Source: a bacterium
GTDB lineage: Bacteria > UBP15 > UBA6099
DNA: 64,000 bases
Reading direction: 5' to 3'
Assembly: GCA_029564595.1 (NCBI GenBank)
Contig: JAKQPS010000113.1
Coordinates: 158,227-222,226 of the forward strand
Under the pieces are notes generated by a model, which worked only from the letters and a program-made list of their open reading frames with translations, searched no databases and had not been told where the DNA came from. Every line of letters starts with the position of its first letter. Positions within the stretch are counted from its first letter, which is position 1. The translations under genes were made by a program, and so were the position numbers. Below, in pieces: positions 54,084 to 64,000 of this stretch.

Positions 54084-56432
54084 TCACCCGCCTTTTAGAA
54101 TCGTCTTCAGCATTTCCGCCGCCGCCCTTTTATCCAGAGGATTGTTCATGCTGCCGCACTTTGCCGACTGCACGCAGGACGGACATCCGTCTTCGCAGGG
54201 ACATCCGGAAATAAGCTCCAGAGTTTTCTCGAACAGCTCTTCGATTCTGTTGAAGCCCGCCTCGGCAAGCCCCATTCCACCCTCGTAGGCGTCGTGGAGA
54301 AAAATCGCGGGTCTGTTCCCGGCGTCGGGATGCATGTCCGTTGACACTCCGCCGACGTCCTGTCTGTCGCACATCGCAAGCAGCGGGAGCATAGCCAAAG
54401 TCGCGTGTTCAAGAGCGTGCAGCCCTCCCGCTAGGTCCATTCCGCGCTCCTGCAGCCGCCTCTCCAGTTTCTCGCTCGGAGAAAACCAGCAGCACTGCGT
54501 CCACAGCCTCTCCTCCGGAAAATCCAAATCCTCCGTCCCCATCGACCTTTTATCCTTGTTCCTGATTTTTCTGTATGAGTGGACGCGCGAAGTGACGAAC
54601 ACGTATCCGAAGAAAACATCCGTCGCGCCGACTCGCGCGCGCTTCGTCTCGCGGTCGACCGTTATCCATTCCCTGCTGAGCGAGCGCGTGTAGTACGGCA
54701 TGTCTTTCCTCGACACGACCGCCGTCTTCTTCTCGGTGTCCAGCTTCTTCACATAATAATTTTCGCCCTGATGCAGATATACGGCTCCCTCGTGCAGATA
54801 GCATTGCACGGTCGATGATTCCATCTCGCCGATAACGTTGCCGTCCTCGAGCATGATGCAATAGCGGGAGTTTCCGGCGGAGCGCAGATTGATGTCCGCC
54901 GCCGGATAGTCATCGCCGGCATAGCACGCGCCGCCGCGCCTCTCCACAAGCTCGCCCTTCTTTATCAGTTTGCGGACGACGGGCACGAAGTTTTCGCCGA
55001 ACGCCGGCTCTTCGGAGCGCTTCAGTGGAAGCTCCGCCGCCGCCGCGCGAAGGTGCGCCTCCAATATGTATGGGTTAGAAGGGTGAATCACCGCGCGCTC
55101 GACGGGAGAGCCGAAAAAATAATCGGGGTTTCTCATCAGGTACTGGTCAAGCGGCTCAGGGTAGGCGACCATCACGGCGAGAGACTGCTTGTGCCTGCGG
55201 CCCGCGCGCCCCGCCTGCTGCCATACGCTTGATATTGAGCCGGGGAACCCGTTGATGACCGCCGCGTCTAGGCTGCCTATGTCCACGCCGAGTTCGAGAG
55301 CGTTCGTGCATGCCACCCCCAGCAGTTCGCCCCGCGCGAGGCTTCTTTCTATGGCGCGTCTTTCAGACGGCAGATACCCGCCCCTGTATGACGCGATGGC
55401 GTCCGGCCCCACATCGTTCTTCATAAGCTTCTCGCGCGTCATCCGCAGTATCACCTCGACCGTCGGCTTGGCTTTGCCGAAAACGATTGTCCTCAGCCCG
55501 GAGCCGATCAAGTGCGAGAAAAGGTTGATAGACTCCGTTATCGGGCTTCGGCGATCCTCCTTGGAGCCGCGCGCCAGAGGGGGATTCCACATGACGAACA
55601 GCTTGCCTGCCGCCGGGGCGCCGCTTCGGGTTATCTCCGCGACGTCGCCCCCGACAAGGCGCGAGGCGTGCTCGCCGGGATTGCCTATGGTTGCCGAACA
55701 GCATATAAACGCCGGGTCGGAACCGTATGCCGCGCAAATCCTTCGCAGGCGTCTCATCAGGTTCGCGGCGTGAGAGCCGAACACTCCCCTGTATGTGTGT
55801 ATCTCGTCCAGCACGACATAACGCAGGTTGCGGAAGAAGCCGCTCCACCAACGCGAATGGTTCGGCAGTATCCCCAGCGAAAGCATGTCGGGATTGGTGA
55901 GCAGTATGTTGGCCTCGCGGCGCAGAGCAGAGCGGGATTCCTTCGAAGTGTCCCCGTCGTACGTGCCGAACTTCAACGCGCGGCGGCCCATCCTGACGGA
56001 ATGAAACGCCCGCGTCTCGTCGTATTCCGATTCCGGGTCGGCCATCTCATGGATCATCCGCGTCTGATCCTGACCGAGAGCTTTGGTCGGGAAAATGTAG
56101 AGAGCGCGCGCCTCCGGGTCGGACATCATAGTCTCAATGACAGGAATGTTGTAGCACAGGGATTTTCCGCTTGAAGTGTCGGTGGCGAGAACCAAGCTTC
56201 GGCCCGCCCGCGCCAACCTCACCGCCTCCGCCTGATGCGAATAAAGCTTCTCTATGCCCAGCGCCTTCAGGTTGGACGCCAACAGCCCCGGCGGCGGCGG
56301 TTTCAACTGGGAATACACCGCCTTGCGCGGCGGATATCTGCGGGCGAACACCAACTGGTCCTGATAATCTTCGGAGTCGCGAAGGCGGTCAATCAGCATC
56401 TCGATTTCAGAAAGTTTTTTTGTTCTAGCCAT
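54084..56432 (-). CDS. DEAD/DEAH helicase with DUF1998 zinc domain (MrfA/YprA-like)
   Basis: 782-residue superfamily 2 helicase. Motif I is ATDTSSGKSLCYN, motif II is LDEIHTYRG, motif III is CSATIGNP and motif VI is QQAGRAGRR. The C-terminal DUF1998 domain carries the four-cysteine set CPCEDGCPSCVQSAKC. Bacillus MrfA of this family unwinds 3'-5' and takes part in excision of mitomycin-type DNA damage; yeast Hrq1 is a relative. The N-terminus lacks a RecQ domain. GAGG lies upstream of ATG at 56432. Adjacent genes give no functional clue. Confidence 0.9.
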   Translation of the reverse strand: MARTKKLSEIEMLIDRLRDSEDYQDQLVFARRYPPRKAVYSQLKPPPPGLLASNLKALGIEKLYSHQAEAVRLARAGRSLVLATDTSSGKSLCYNIPVIETMMSDPEARALYIFPTKALGQDQTRMIHEMADPESEYDETRAFHSVRMGRRALKFGTYDGDTSKESRSALRREANILLTNPDMLSLGILPNHSRWWSGFFRNLRYVVLDEIHTYRGVFGSHAANLMRRLRRICAAYGSDPAFICCSATIGNPGEHASRLVGGDVAEITRSGAPAAGKLFVMWNPPLARGSKEDRRSPITESINLFSHLIGSGLRTIVFGKAKPTVEVILRMTREKLMKNDVGPDAIASYRGGYLPSERRAIERSLARGELLGVACTNALELGVDIGSLDAAVINGFPGSISSVWQQAGRAGRRHKQSLAVMVAYPEPLDQYLMRNPDYFFGSPVERAVIHPSNPYILEAHLRAAAAELPLKRSEEPAFGENFVPVVRKLIKKGELVERRGGACYAGDDYPAADINLRSAGNSRYCIMLEDGNVIGEMESSTVQCYLHEGAVYLHQGENYYVKKLDTEKKTAVVSRKDMPYYTRSLSREWITVDRETKRARVGATDVFFGYVFVTSRVHSYRKIRNKDKRSMGTEDLDFPEERLWTQCCWFSPSEKLERRLQERGMDLAGGLHALEHATLAMLPLLAMCDRQDVGGVSTDMHPDAGNRPAIFLHDAYEGGMGLAEAGFNRIEELFEKTLELISGCPCEDGCPSCVQSAKCGSMNNPLDKRAAAEMLKTILKGG

Positions 56433-56520
56433 TTCACAACCTCGCCCGCCGGGCCGCGCCCACCGCTTAGTATAACCCCCTTCAGCGATGTCATAAACAT
56501 GCGGTTATCAATCTGACGCG

Positions 56521-56557
56521 CAAAAAAAACGGCGCGGGGTTTGCGCCCGCGCCGTTT
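56521..56557 (-). terminator. Intrinsic terminator after the acetoacetyl-CoA ligase gene
   Basis: Perfect 10-bp stem (ACGGCGCGGG with CCCGCGCCGT, extended by two A-T pairs), 7-base loop, followed on the minus strand by a run of eight T. It lies 30 bases beyond the stop codon. Confidence 0.9.
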
Positions 56558-56586
56558 AGGATGCTATTCGTGGTTGCCGCGCCGGA

Positions 56587-58545
<1,959 letters not shown>

Positions 58546-58587
58546 TTGCGCCTCCCATAAAGTTGACATAGTCATAATACGAGTTTC

Positions 58588-58617
58588 ATCGTACCTTGAG
58601 GACGCGGCGCGTGTCAA
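58588..58617 (-). promoter_or_regulatory. Sigma-70-like promoter for acetoacetyl-CoA ligase
   Basis: TTGACA (58617-58612), 18 bases, TACGAT (58593-58588) on the minus strand, about 40 bases before the start codon at 58545. The -35 is perfect; the -10 has one mismatch. Confidence 0.65.
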
Positions 58618-58779
58618 ATATAAAATAGTGAATCAGCCGATTTTTGTAATAACGCAATTCCTCGCAAGTGTAATAAGCTTGCGAAAACAATCATTGTCAT
58701 AATGTGGGGGCGACGGGTTAAAACGCGAGGCATCGAAAGAGCTATTAGGCGTAAAAAACAGAGAAAAACGGCAAAAATG

Positions 58780-58788
58780 TGTTATAAT
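58780..58788 (+). promoter_or_regulatory. Extended -10 promoter for the thioredoxin-like/sirtuin operon
   Basis: TGT directly before a perfect TATAAT (58783-58788) forms an extended -10 element; no good -35 is present. The start site would be near 58795, about 25 bases before the ATG at 58821. Confidence 0.6.
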
Positions 58789-58820
58789 GTTTTGATGAAC
58801 AACACAGCGAGGCATGCGTC

Positions 58821-59630
58821 ATGAGGCGAAGAACATCAGCAATTGCGGCGGCAGCGGTAATTGTGATGGCAATAGCAATGTGGGGCGCTCAACTTAGCGA
58901 AGCCTCCAAGGAAAAATCCAAGCCCGCAAAACCCGCTCCGGCCGCATCGGCCTCGGCAAGGATTGAACAAAAAGTGGGAGATTCTCTTCGCAAGGGAACT
59001 CCGGTTATTCTCTATTTCTACTCGGACACGATAAAAGACAGCCGGGACTCGCTGCCTGCGGTGAAAAAAGCGGCGCGCGGCGGCAAAGCGGAAGTTTTCG
59101 AGATAAAGGCCGAAGACAACACGGCGCTTAGGGGCGCTTATGATGTGCAGTTCGTTCCTACGGTTTTTCTTTTGAGACCAGAAACCGGGCTTGACGCGGT
59201 ATGGGTGGTGGATATTCAGGAAAAAGAAATATCCTCGGCGCTGGCTGCCCCGGCGAAGCCTAATGAATATCAGAAATCCATCTCCAACTCGTTAAAAAAG
59301 AAAAGGCCGCACCTGACTTTTTTCATGGCCGACTGGTGCGGCTACTGCATGAGGCTCATGCCTGAGATTAACAGGTTCAAACGCGAGTACGCGGACTGTG
59401 TGGATGTAACGGCGGTGGATGTGGACAAAGCTCCGAAGATGGTCGATCCTCACATGGCAACCGGGATTCCCGTCACCCTGCTCTCGGACGGAAACGGGGT
59501 GTTCAGGCTCAGAACCGGATATCCTCACGGCTACGACAGGTTCACGCAGTTTTACGACACGCTGGGAGTGGACATGAAGTCATGCCGCAAGGAAGTGAAA
59601 GACGACGGCAAGTCCGGAGGGAAATCTTGA
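58821..59630 (+). CDS. Exported tandem thioredoxin-fold protein
   Basis: 269 residues. A signal peptide or anchor is at 1-29 (AIAAAAVIVMAIAMW), followed by an Ala/Pro/Lys-rich linker. The first thioredoxin fold (about 48-140) has no CxxC and looks degenerate (VILYFYSDTIKDSRD). The second (about 153-250) has an intact active site ADWCGYCMRLMP and the cis-proline block GIPVTLL. Likely a periplasmic disulfide reductase/oxidase or thiol chaperone. Its stop overlaps the sirtuin start by TTGA. A GAGG site lies 8 bases before ATG. Confidence 0.8.
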   Translation: MRRRTSAIAAAAVIVMAIAMWGAQLSEASKEKSKPAKPAPAASASARIEQKVGDSLRKGTPVILYFYSDTIKDSRDSLPAVKKAARGGKAEVFEIKAEDNTALRGAYDVQFVPTVFLLRPETGLDAVWVVDIQEKEISSALAAPAKPNEYQKSISNSLKKKRPHLTFFMADWCGYCMRLMPEINRFKREYADCVDVTAVDVDKAPKMVDPHMATGIPVTLLSDGNGVFRLRTGYPHGYDRFTQFYDTLGVDMKSCRKEVKDDGKSGGKS

Positions 59631-60379
59631 ACGTCGAACTGGCGCGCAAAGCCGCCGACTTAATAAAGAACGCAAAAAGGGCGGTCGCGCTCACCGGAGC
59701 CGGAATAAGCGTTCCGTCCGGGATACCCGATTTTAGAAGCCCCGGCTCAGGGTTGTGGGACAAGGTGGACCCCATCGAGGTGGCCACGATAGACGCGTTC
59801 AGAAGGAACCCGGAAAAGTTTTATTCGTTCATGGGGCCGTTGTCGAAAGTGGTCGAGAAATCCAAACCCAACCCGGCGCATCTTGCTCTGGCAGAATGGG
59901 AACGGATGGGAAAGCTTCATTCAGTGATAACGCAGAATATTGACAATATGCACCAGAGGGCAGGCTCCCGCAAAGTCATAGAGTTGCACGGCAACGGAGC
60001 GTTCGCTCACTGCATGAACTGCCGCGCCGAAATCGAGCAGGCCGAGATTGTGCGGAGGCTGGAGTCAGGCGGAGGCGTTCCGCGTTGCGACTGCGGCGGA
60101 GTTATCAAGCCCGACGTCGTGCTGTTCGGAGAGCCTCTGCCCTTCAAACAACTGGTGCAGGCTGAGAGGGACGCTGAGAGTTGCGACGTCATGGTGGTGG
60201 TCGGCTCGTCGCTGACCGTCGCTCCGGCGTCTATGCTTCCGCAGGCGGCGCTGGCCGGCGGGGCATCCGTCATCGTGATAAACCTTCAAAACACTTACAT
60301 TGACTCGCATGCGGCGGTGGTTCTGCGCGAAAAGGTGGAGGAAGCCCTTCCCGCCATTACTGAAATGCTGAAAGAATAG
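59627..60379 (+). CDS. NAD-dependent protein deacylase of the Sir2 family
   Basis: 250 residues from TTG at 59627, chosen for GGAGGG 5 bases ahead and the TTGA overlap with the upstream gene. NAD-binding GAGISVPSGIPDFRS, catalytic TQNIDNMHQRAG and HGN, and a zinc site of CMNC plus CDC are all present, as are KPDVVLFGEPLP and VGSSLTVAPA. The chain lacks the Tyr/Arg pair (Y-x-x-R) of the SirT5-like desuccinylases at the usual place, so deacetylation is more likely, e.g. of acyl-CoA synthetases. aacS, divergently encoded 275 bases away, is a possible target, which is speculation. Confidence 0.9.
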   Translation: MNVELARKAADLIKNAKRAVALTGAGISVPSGIPDFRSPGSGLWDKVDPIEVATIDAFRRNPEKFYSFMGPLSKVVEKSKPNPAHLALAEWERMGKLHSVITQNIDNMHQRAGSRKVIELHGNGAFAHCMNCRAEIEQAEIVRRLESGGGVPRCDCGGVIKPDVVLFGEPLPFKQLVQAERDAESCDVMVVVGSSLTVAPASMLPQAALAGGASVIVINLQNTYIDSHAAVVLREKVEEALPAITEMLKE

Positions 60380-60415
60380 CCGTGCGGACGTCCGCGCGGC
60401 GCGGGAACTTTTGCA

Positions 60416-61255
60416 ATGTCTGAGCAGAAAAACATACTCGTTGTCGACGACGACAGAGACCTCTGCCGGATGCTCGAACGATACCTGACGGTGAAGGGAT
60501 TCGCGGTCGATCAGGCGTATGACGGCGAGACCGCGCTCCGGCTGGTTCCAAAGAAAGAATACGATCTGATTATCCTAGACATTATGATGCCCGGCATAGA
60601 CGGATACGACGTTTGCGGGCGGCTGAAAACTCAGCGCGAGTATAACCACATCCCAATCATCATGCTGTCGGCAAAGAGCGCCGAGATGGACATCGTTACC
60701 GGGTTCAAGACTGGCGCGGACGAGTATGTGACCAAGCCGTTTGAGATTCAGAAGTTGATGAAGGCGATAAACGACACGATGGAGAAGCGCCGCCGCGCCC
60801 GCGAAGACCTCGGCATTAAACACGAGATTAAGTTCGAGTTCGAGAGCAGGTACGACTATCTTGACAAGGTTAACGAGCTAATCAGCCAGTTGTTTCTGCG
60901 GACGGATCTTGCTCCGGATGAAATATGGAACCTGAAGCTCGCCATGCACGAGCTTGGGATAAACGCTATCGAGCACGGCAACAAGCTTGACCCGAAAAAA
61001 CAGGTGAAGGTTTCCTGCGCTCTGTACAGCGAAAAGCTTGAATTCGTAATAGAAGACGAGGGAGAAGGTTTCGACCCTTCGAGCATACCCGACCCGACGG
61101 CTCCCGAAGGAATAAGAAGAGACCGGGGCAGAGGGATATATCTGGTGAGCCAGCTTGTGGATGAAATCGAGTATATCAACGGAGGGTGCATGGCGAAGAT
61201 GGTAAGGCATCTGAACAAGCCGCGCCGCGCCGGCGCTCCCAGAGGCCCGCAATAG
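60416..61255 (+). CDS. Response regulator fused to an RsbW/HATPase-type ATP-binding domain
   Basis: 279 residues. The receiver domain (about 4-122) has acidic VVDDDRD, the phospho-acceptor Asp in LIILDIMMPG and the Lys in YVTKPFE. A GHKL ATPase domain (about 150-265) follows with N-box HELGINAIEHGN, G1 EDEGEGFDPSS and G2 RGRGIYLVSQLVDE. No phospho-accepting histidine or dimerisation domain separates them, so this is not a hybrid histidine kinase; the ATPase resembles anti-sigma-factor serine kinases. It should act in partner switching, with phosphorylation of the receiver controlling the kinase. It lies 36 bases after the sirtuin gene. Confidence 0.87.
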   Translation: MSEQKNILVVDDDRDLCRMLERYLTVKGFAVDQAYDGETALRLVPKKEYDLIILDIMMPGIDGYDVCGRLKTQREYNHIPIIMLSAKSAEMDIVTGFKTGADEYVTKPFEIQKLMKAINDTMEKRRRAREDLGIKHEIKFEFESRYDYLDKVNELISQLFLRTDLAPDEIWNLKLAMHELGINAIEHGNKLDPKKQVKVSCALYSEKLEFVIEDEGEGFDPSSIPDPTAPEGIRRDRGRGIYLVSQLVDEIEYINGGCMAKMVRHLNKPRRAGAPRGPQ

Positions 61256-61292
61256 CCGCCCTCTCCAGCGCTCCCAAACGAAATTCCCCGCG

Positions 61293-61850
61293 TTACATCT
61301 TCGGAAGCTTATTTCTGTATCTTGCTCTCAGTTCGTTGAAGAAAGAAATATACTCCGGCGTCGCATAGTCCGGATACGTCCAACTCAAGGGTTTGAACGC
61401 CGGTTTTGTGTAACTTAAAGTTATTTCAGCGTAAATGCCGTCCTTGAGATATATCCTGTGACAGTTGTCCTTTGTGGTGGGAAGAACGACCTTGGCTGAC
61501 GAAAGGTATCCGGGGTCAAGGTTCACCGTTCGGAGATGAGACGCGCCATCGCCGGAAAGTTTCGAATGTCTCTCTTCTATCTCGTTGGCGGTCAGTTTCG
61601 CTTCTGATATGAAGTCCTGCTCTATCAGATTCTCGAATGCAAAAAAGATTTTTTTCAATCCTGCGCCCATCTCGCCGAAATAGTATTCGGTGAAATTGAA
61701 GTCGAACACTTCGCTTGAGAAAAAGATTGGGCCGAAAGCGGCTTCTAGGTCGGCCTTGGCGCGCTCCATGTCTGCTTGCGGGGAGTATATCGCTCCGCAG
61801 AAGAGTTGAACCTTTTCGGGAGAGCTTGTCCGCCCCATGGTTTTCACCAA
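61293..61850 (-). CDS. DUF4416 family protein
   Basis: 185 residues matching the DUF4416 pattern as I recall it: an N-terminal VQLFCGAIYS, FGPIFFSSEVFDFNFTEYYFGEMG, then LDPGYLSSAKVVLPTTKD and near the C-terminus WTYPDYATPEYISFFNELR. No catalytic function is established for this family. No signal or membrane segment. It overlaps the TIM-barrel gene upstream by 7 bases, so translation is coupled. Confidence in the family is good; function unknown. Confidence 0.75.
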   Translation of the reverse strand: MVKTMGRTSSPEKVQLFCGAIYSPQADMERAKADLEAAFGPIFFSSEVFDFNFTEYYFGEMGAGLKKIFFAFENLIEQDFISEAKLTANEIEERHSKLSGDGASHLRTVNLDPGYLSSAKVVLPTTKDNCHRIYLKDGIYAEITLSYTKPAFKPLSWTYPDYATPEYISFFNELRARYRNKLPKM

Positions 61851-62647
61851 GCAAGGATTTTCTTCATGTGTTCGACAGTGTTTACTGCGGCCGTTTCGGG
61901 GTCCGGAAGAGGAAATATCTCTGCGGACAGAAACCCGTCGTAGCCGATGCCGTATAGGGCTTCGACGATTGAGCGGAAGTCGATGTGACCCGCGCCGGGA
62001 TGCCGCCGGTTGCTGTCGGCGATGTGAACGTGCGCCGCGCGGCTTCCCGCCAGACGTATGCTGTTTTCGATGGAGGCTTCTTCAATGTTCATGTGAAAAG
62101 TGTCGAGTAGAACGCCGCACGCGGGGCTGCCCACTTTGTCAAGGAAACGCAGGCAGTCCTCGACGGTGATAATGAAGGACGTTTCGTATCTGTTGATAGG
62201 CTCGACGGCGAGTTTGACGCCGCGCCGTTCCGCCCTGCCCGCGCATTCGGCCAGACACTCCGTCGCCCACCGTTCCGATTCCGGCGTGACGGGGTTCTTG
62301 CCGACTATGAGGCCGATGATGACAATCGCGCCGAAACCGGCGGCGAAGTCGATGTGAGATTTAATCCGCTCGACTGCTTCGCGGCGCGTTTTCTCGTCTG
62401 GGGATGAAAAGCACAATCCGTCCTCGCCGAAAGCCCTTCCGGTTCCTATGGCCGGAGCTACAAGCCCGAAATCCGCAAGAAGCTTACTGACGCGCCCGGC
62501 GTCCACGGTCGCCGGATTCCGCACATGCAGTTCGGCTCCGTCGAACCCGGCTCCGGAAGCCGCTCTGAAAGTGTCCTCAAATTCGCCCTTCAACGCGAGC
62601 GCGCTGAACTTGGCGTCCGGCTCGGACACCGCTATGCTCAACTTCAT
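61844..62647 (-). CDS. Sugar-phosphate isomerase/epimerase-like TIM barrel
   Basis: 267-residue xylose-isomerase-like (AP endonuclease 2 class) barrel. Metal-binding acidic and His residues are in FDGAELHVRNP, AVEPINRYET (Glu), VLLDTFHMNIEE, AAHVHIADSNRRHPGAGHIDF and FLSAEIFP. The family includes hydroxypyruvate isomerase, tagatose/psicose epimerases and inosose dehydratases; the substrate cannot be fixed. The neighbours (DUF4416, a cNMP-binding protein) do not help. It starts 12 bases after the cNMP-binding gene. Confidence 0.82.
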   Translation of the reverse strand: MKLSIAVSEPDAKFSALALKGEFEDTFRAASGAGFDGAELHVRNPATVDAGRVSKLLADFGLVAPAIGTGRAFGEDGLCFSSPDEKTRREAVERIKSHIDFAAGFGAIVIIGLIVGKNPVTPESERWATECLAECAGRAERRGVKLAVEPINRYETSFIITVEDCLRFLDKVGSPACGVLLDTFHMNIEEASIENSIRLAGSRAAHVHIADSNRRHPGAGHIDFRSIVEALYGIGYDGFLSAEIFPLPDPETAAVNTVEHMKKILAW

Positions 62648-62659
62648 CGCTTGTTCTCC

Positions 62660-63181
62660 TCAGGACTTCGATTGTTCTTCGAATGCGTCCGGCACTCCCC
62701 AAGATACGAAATGTTTCGTCAGGAAGTTGGAGCCTCTCAGCCTCTGGCATATCAGTTTGGCCAAATTCCGTATCACCACATAGCCAATGTTCTTATCCTT
62801 TTCGACGAGCGAGTAGAAATGTGACATCGGAAGCAGAATGACAATGGAATCAGACATTGCGGTGACGGTGGCCGAATGAGGCATCTCGTCGATTATGGCT
62901 ATCTCGCCGAACGCGTCGCCTTCGCCGAGAGTGGTTATCATCGCCGAGCCGTCGGCTCCTTCGCAACTGTCCACTATCGCCTGAGCCACGGACACCACGA
63001 TTTCGCCCTGCCTTATGACATAAAGCATCTCTTTCGGAGGGTCGTTTTCTTCAATAATAACCGTTCCTATGGGAAACGACTGCTCCGAGCAGCCGGTGGC
63101 CATTTTTTTCAGGTCTTCGTCGCCTAACCCGTCAAAGATTCTGCTTTTTTTGAACACTAGAACTATTTGATTAATGTCCAC
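62660..63181 (-). CDS. Cyclic-nucleotide-binding domain protein without DNA-binding domain
   Basis: 173 residues, a Crp-type cNMP-binding beta-roll (about 13-140) with IGTVIIEENDPPKEMLYVIRQG and the phosphate cassette FGEIAIIDEMPHSATV. The Arg that normally contacts the cyclic phosphate in the cassette is replaced (HSATV instead of RSATV), so cAMP binding is doubtful. No helix-turn-helix follows, unlike CRP; only a helical tail. The start is GTG at 63181 with GGGGTG upstream. It may sense through protein contact. Confidence 0.8.
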   Translation of the reverse strand: MDINQIVLVFKKSRIFDGLGDEDLKKMATGCSEQSFPIGTVIIEENDPPKEMLYVIRQGEIVVSVAQAIVDSCEGADGSAMITTLGEGDAFGEIAIIDEMPHSATVTAMSDSIVILLPMSHFYSLVEKDKNIGYVVIRNLAKLICQRLRGSNFLTKHFVSWGVPDAFEEQSKS

Positions 63182-63236
63182 AGCCTATCACCCCGCGTCA
63201 TTGTCTCGGCGAATCCCGCTTGAGCGCTCGCCTCTG

Positions 63237-63242
63237 ATTATA
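63237..63242 (-). promoter_or_regulatory. Possible -10 box for the cNMP-binding protein gene
   Basis: TATAAT on the minus strand about 55 bases before the start codon, without a clear -35. Confidence 0.35.
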
Positions 63243-63330
63243 TATTCAACACTACTGCCTGAACCGTTTCATAATATTTTATTTTTCCCGCTTATACAAG
63301 CAAAATCAACAAAAACGGCCAAATATTTCG

Positions 63331-63362
63331 AGCCGCATTTCCCGAATCGGGGCTTCGCGGCT
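63331..63362. repeat. Nested palindrome after the edge gene
   Basis: Outer arms AGCCGC (63331-63336) and GCGGCT (63357-63362) enclose CCCG..CGGG (63341-63350 region). It sits directly after the stop of the minus-strand edge gene and may be a Rho-independent-like end without a U-run; it also carries the CCCGAAT core seen elsewhere. Confidence 0.4.
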
Positions 63363-63364
63363 AA

Positions 63365-64000
63365 TTATTGATCGAGAACGCGCTTGACGGCGGAGATGGC
63401 GATTTCGGACGCGGAGACGCCGCCCGGCCCGCTCCCGTCGAAAACGCCGCGCCGCAGAGCGTCCACTACGGCATCAAGAGTCATCCCCGCTTTGACGGCC
63501 ATTCTAGTCTTCAAGCCGTTCGCGCCTTTTGTTCCGAATATCTTCATCATCTCAAACTCGATGGCCGAGATATCGGGCGGACATCCGGGAATGAACACGC
63601 CGATATTTGCTAGCGCCTGAGAGCAATCGCCGACGACAAGCGTCCGCTGCCTATCCACAACCGTATCGGGATGGCCCACCGGCCTGCCCGCGATAATATG
63701 CGCTGGAGTCCCGTTCAGGGCGGACGCGCCGACTAGCGCGTCCATCGCCTGCCTGATGAAACCCACGCAACCGCCGGGACAATACTTCTCCGCGCCTCCA
63801 GTAACGCTTATCCACGGACACGCTCCTTCGATATCCCATTCGGCGTCTCTGAACCGCGCCGAGCGCCCTATCGCGCCCTCGGGCCGAACGTCCATCGTCG
63901 CCGCGCTCGACGCGCATTCTCCTCTATCCGCCAGCAATCTAAGATGCGCGACATCGTGAATGCCGTATCCCATCAGGTTCGCCATCGCGACATCGACGTT
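63365..64000 (-). CDS. Partial protein with GDC and GCPP motifs (5' end beyond window)
   Basis: At least 211 codons open to the right edge; an internal Met lies at 63985 but the frame continues upstream, so the true start is probably outside. The visible part has CPWISVTGGAEKYCPGGC, then VVGDCSQALANIGVFIPGCPPDISAIEFEMM. The GDC and GCPP pairing recalls C-terminal parts of DUF362-type iron-sulfur proteins, but I am not certain. A glycine-rich end (VFDGSGPGGVSASE) follows. Cytoplasmic, function unknown. Confidence 0.6.
   Translation of the reverse strand, partial: NVDVAMANLMGYGIHDVAHLRLLADRGECASSAATMDVRPEGAIGRSARFRDAEWDIEGACPWISVTGGAEKYCPGGCVGFIRQAMDALVGASALNGTPAHIIAGRPVGHPDTVVDRQRTLVVGDCSQALANIGVFIPGCPPDISAIEFEMMKIFGTKGANGLKTRMAVKAGMTLDAVVDALRRGVFDGSGPGGVSASEIAISAVKRVLDQ

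Overview
The window reads as a piece of chromosome from a Gram-negative strict anaerobe that fixes or oxidises C1 carbon by the bacterial Wood-Ljungdahl pathway. Gram-negative is inferred from the Kdo/lipid A genes (waaA, lpxK, kdsA) at the left end and from a large outer-membrane beta-barrel protein. The anaerobic C1 lifestyle is inferred from a complete acsABCDE set, fhs, folD, metF/metV and HdrABC-MvhD. Base composition looks moderately GC-rich. I cannot assign a phylum; the mix of giant DUF2341/TIG surface proteins, a FlgD-like C-terminal domain, DUF4416 and Wood-Ljungdahl genes suggests Desulfobacterota-like or uncultured candidate-phylum bacteria. No rRNA, tRNA, CRISPR, phage or insertion sequence was seen.

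Layout. 1-3.6 kb, minus strand: waaA-lpxK-kdsA followed by the start of a lipoprotein gene. 3.8-24.7 kb, minus strand: an OFA-type MFS transporter and three envelope proteins, namely a 1111-residue barrel protein, an 849-residue propeller/FlgD-like protein and a 4501-residue multidomain protein. 24.7-25.46 kb: an AT-rich gap with a run of hairpins. 25.5-26.5 kb, plus strand: a beta-carbonic-anhydrase-like protein and a short DedA-like membrane protein, ending at a bidirectional terminator. 26.6-50.0 kb, minus strand: one unidirectional 23-kb block. In transcription order it is hdrC, hdrB, hdrA (a giant fusion), mvhD, metV, metF, pabA, pabB, folE, fhs, [terminator-like hairpin], cooC, acsA, acsB, acsC, acsE, second cooC, a 72-residue orphan, acsD, folD. 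50.4-54.1 kb, plus strand: a small membrane protein, an HspR/MerR-like regulator, a secreted protein, a GNAT acetyltransferase and a GAF/HD-GYP protein. 54.1-58.5 kb, minus strand: a DUF1998 helicase and acetoacetyl-CoA ligase. 58.8-61.3 kb, plus strand: a thioredoxin-like exported protein, a sirtuin and a response regulator fused to an RsbW-like ATPase. 61.3-64 kb, minus strand: DUF4416, a sugar isomerase-like TIM barrel, a cyclic-nucleotide-binding protein and a partial gene at the edge.

How the genes work together. Fhs, FolD and MetF/MetV carry formate to methyl-tetrahydrofolate. AcsE moves the methyl group to the corrinoid protein AcsCD, and AcsA/AcsB make CO and assemble acetyl-CoA. CooC proteins load nickel. 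HdrABC-MvhD next to MetVF is the arrangement proposed for an electron-bifurcating or electron-confurcating methylene-THF reductase. folE, pabA and pabB inside the block supply the folate cofactor the pathway uses. A strong sigma-70-like promoter and a roughly 200-nt leader precede hdrC. Formate dehydrogenase, hydrogenase and Rnf are not in this window.
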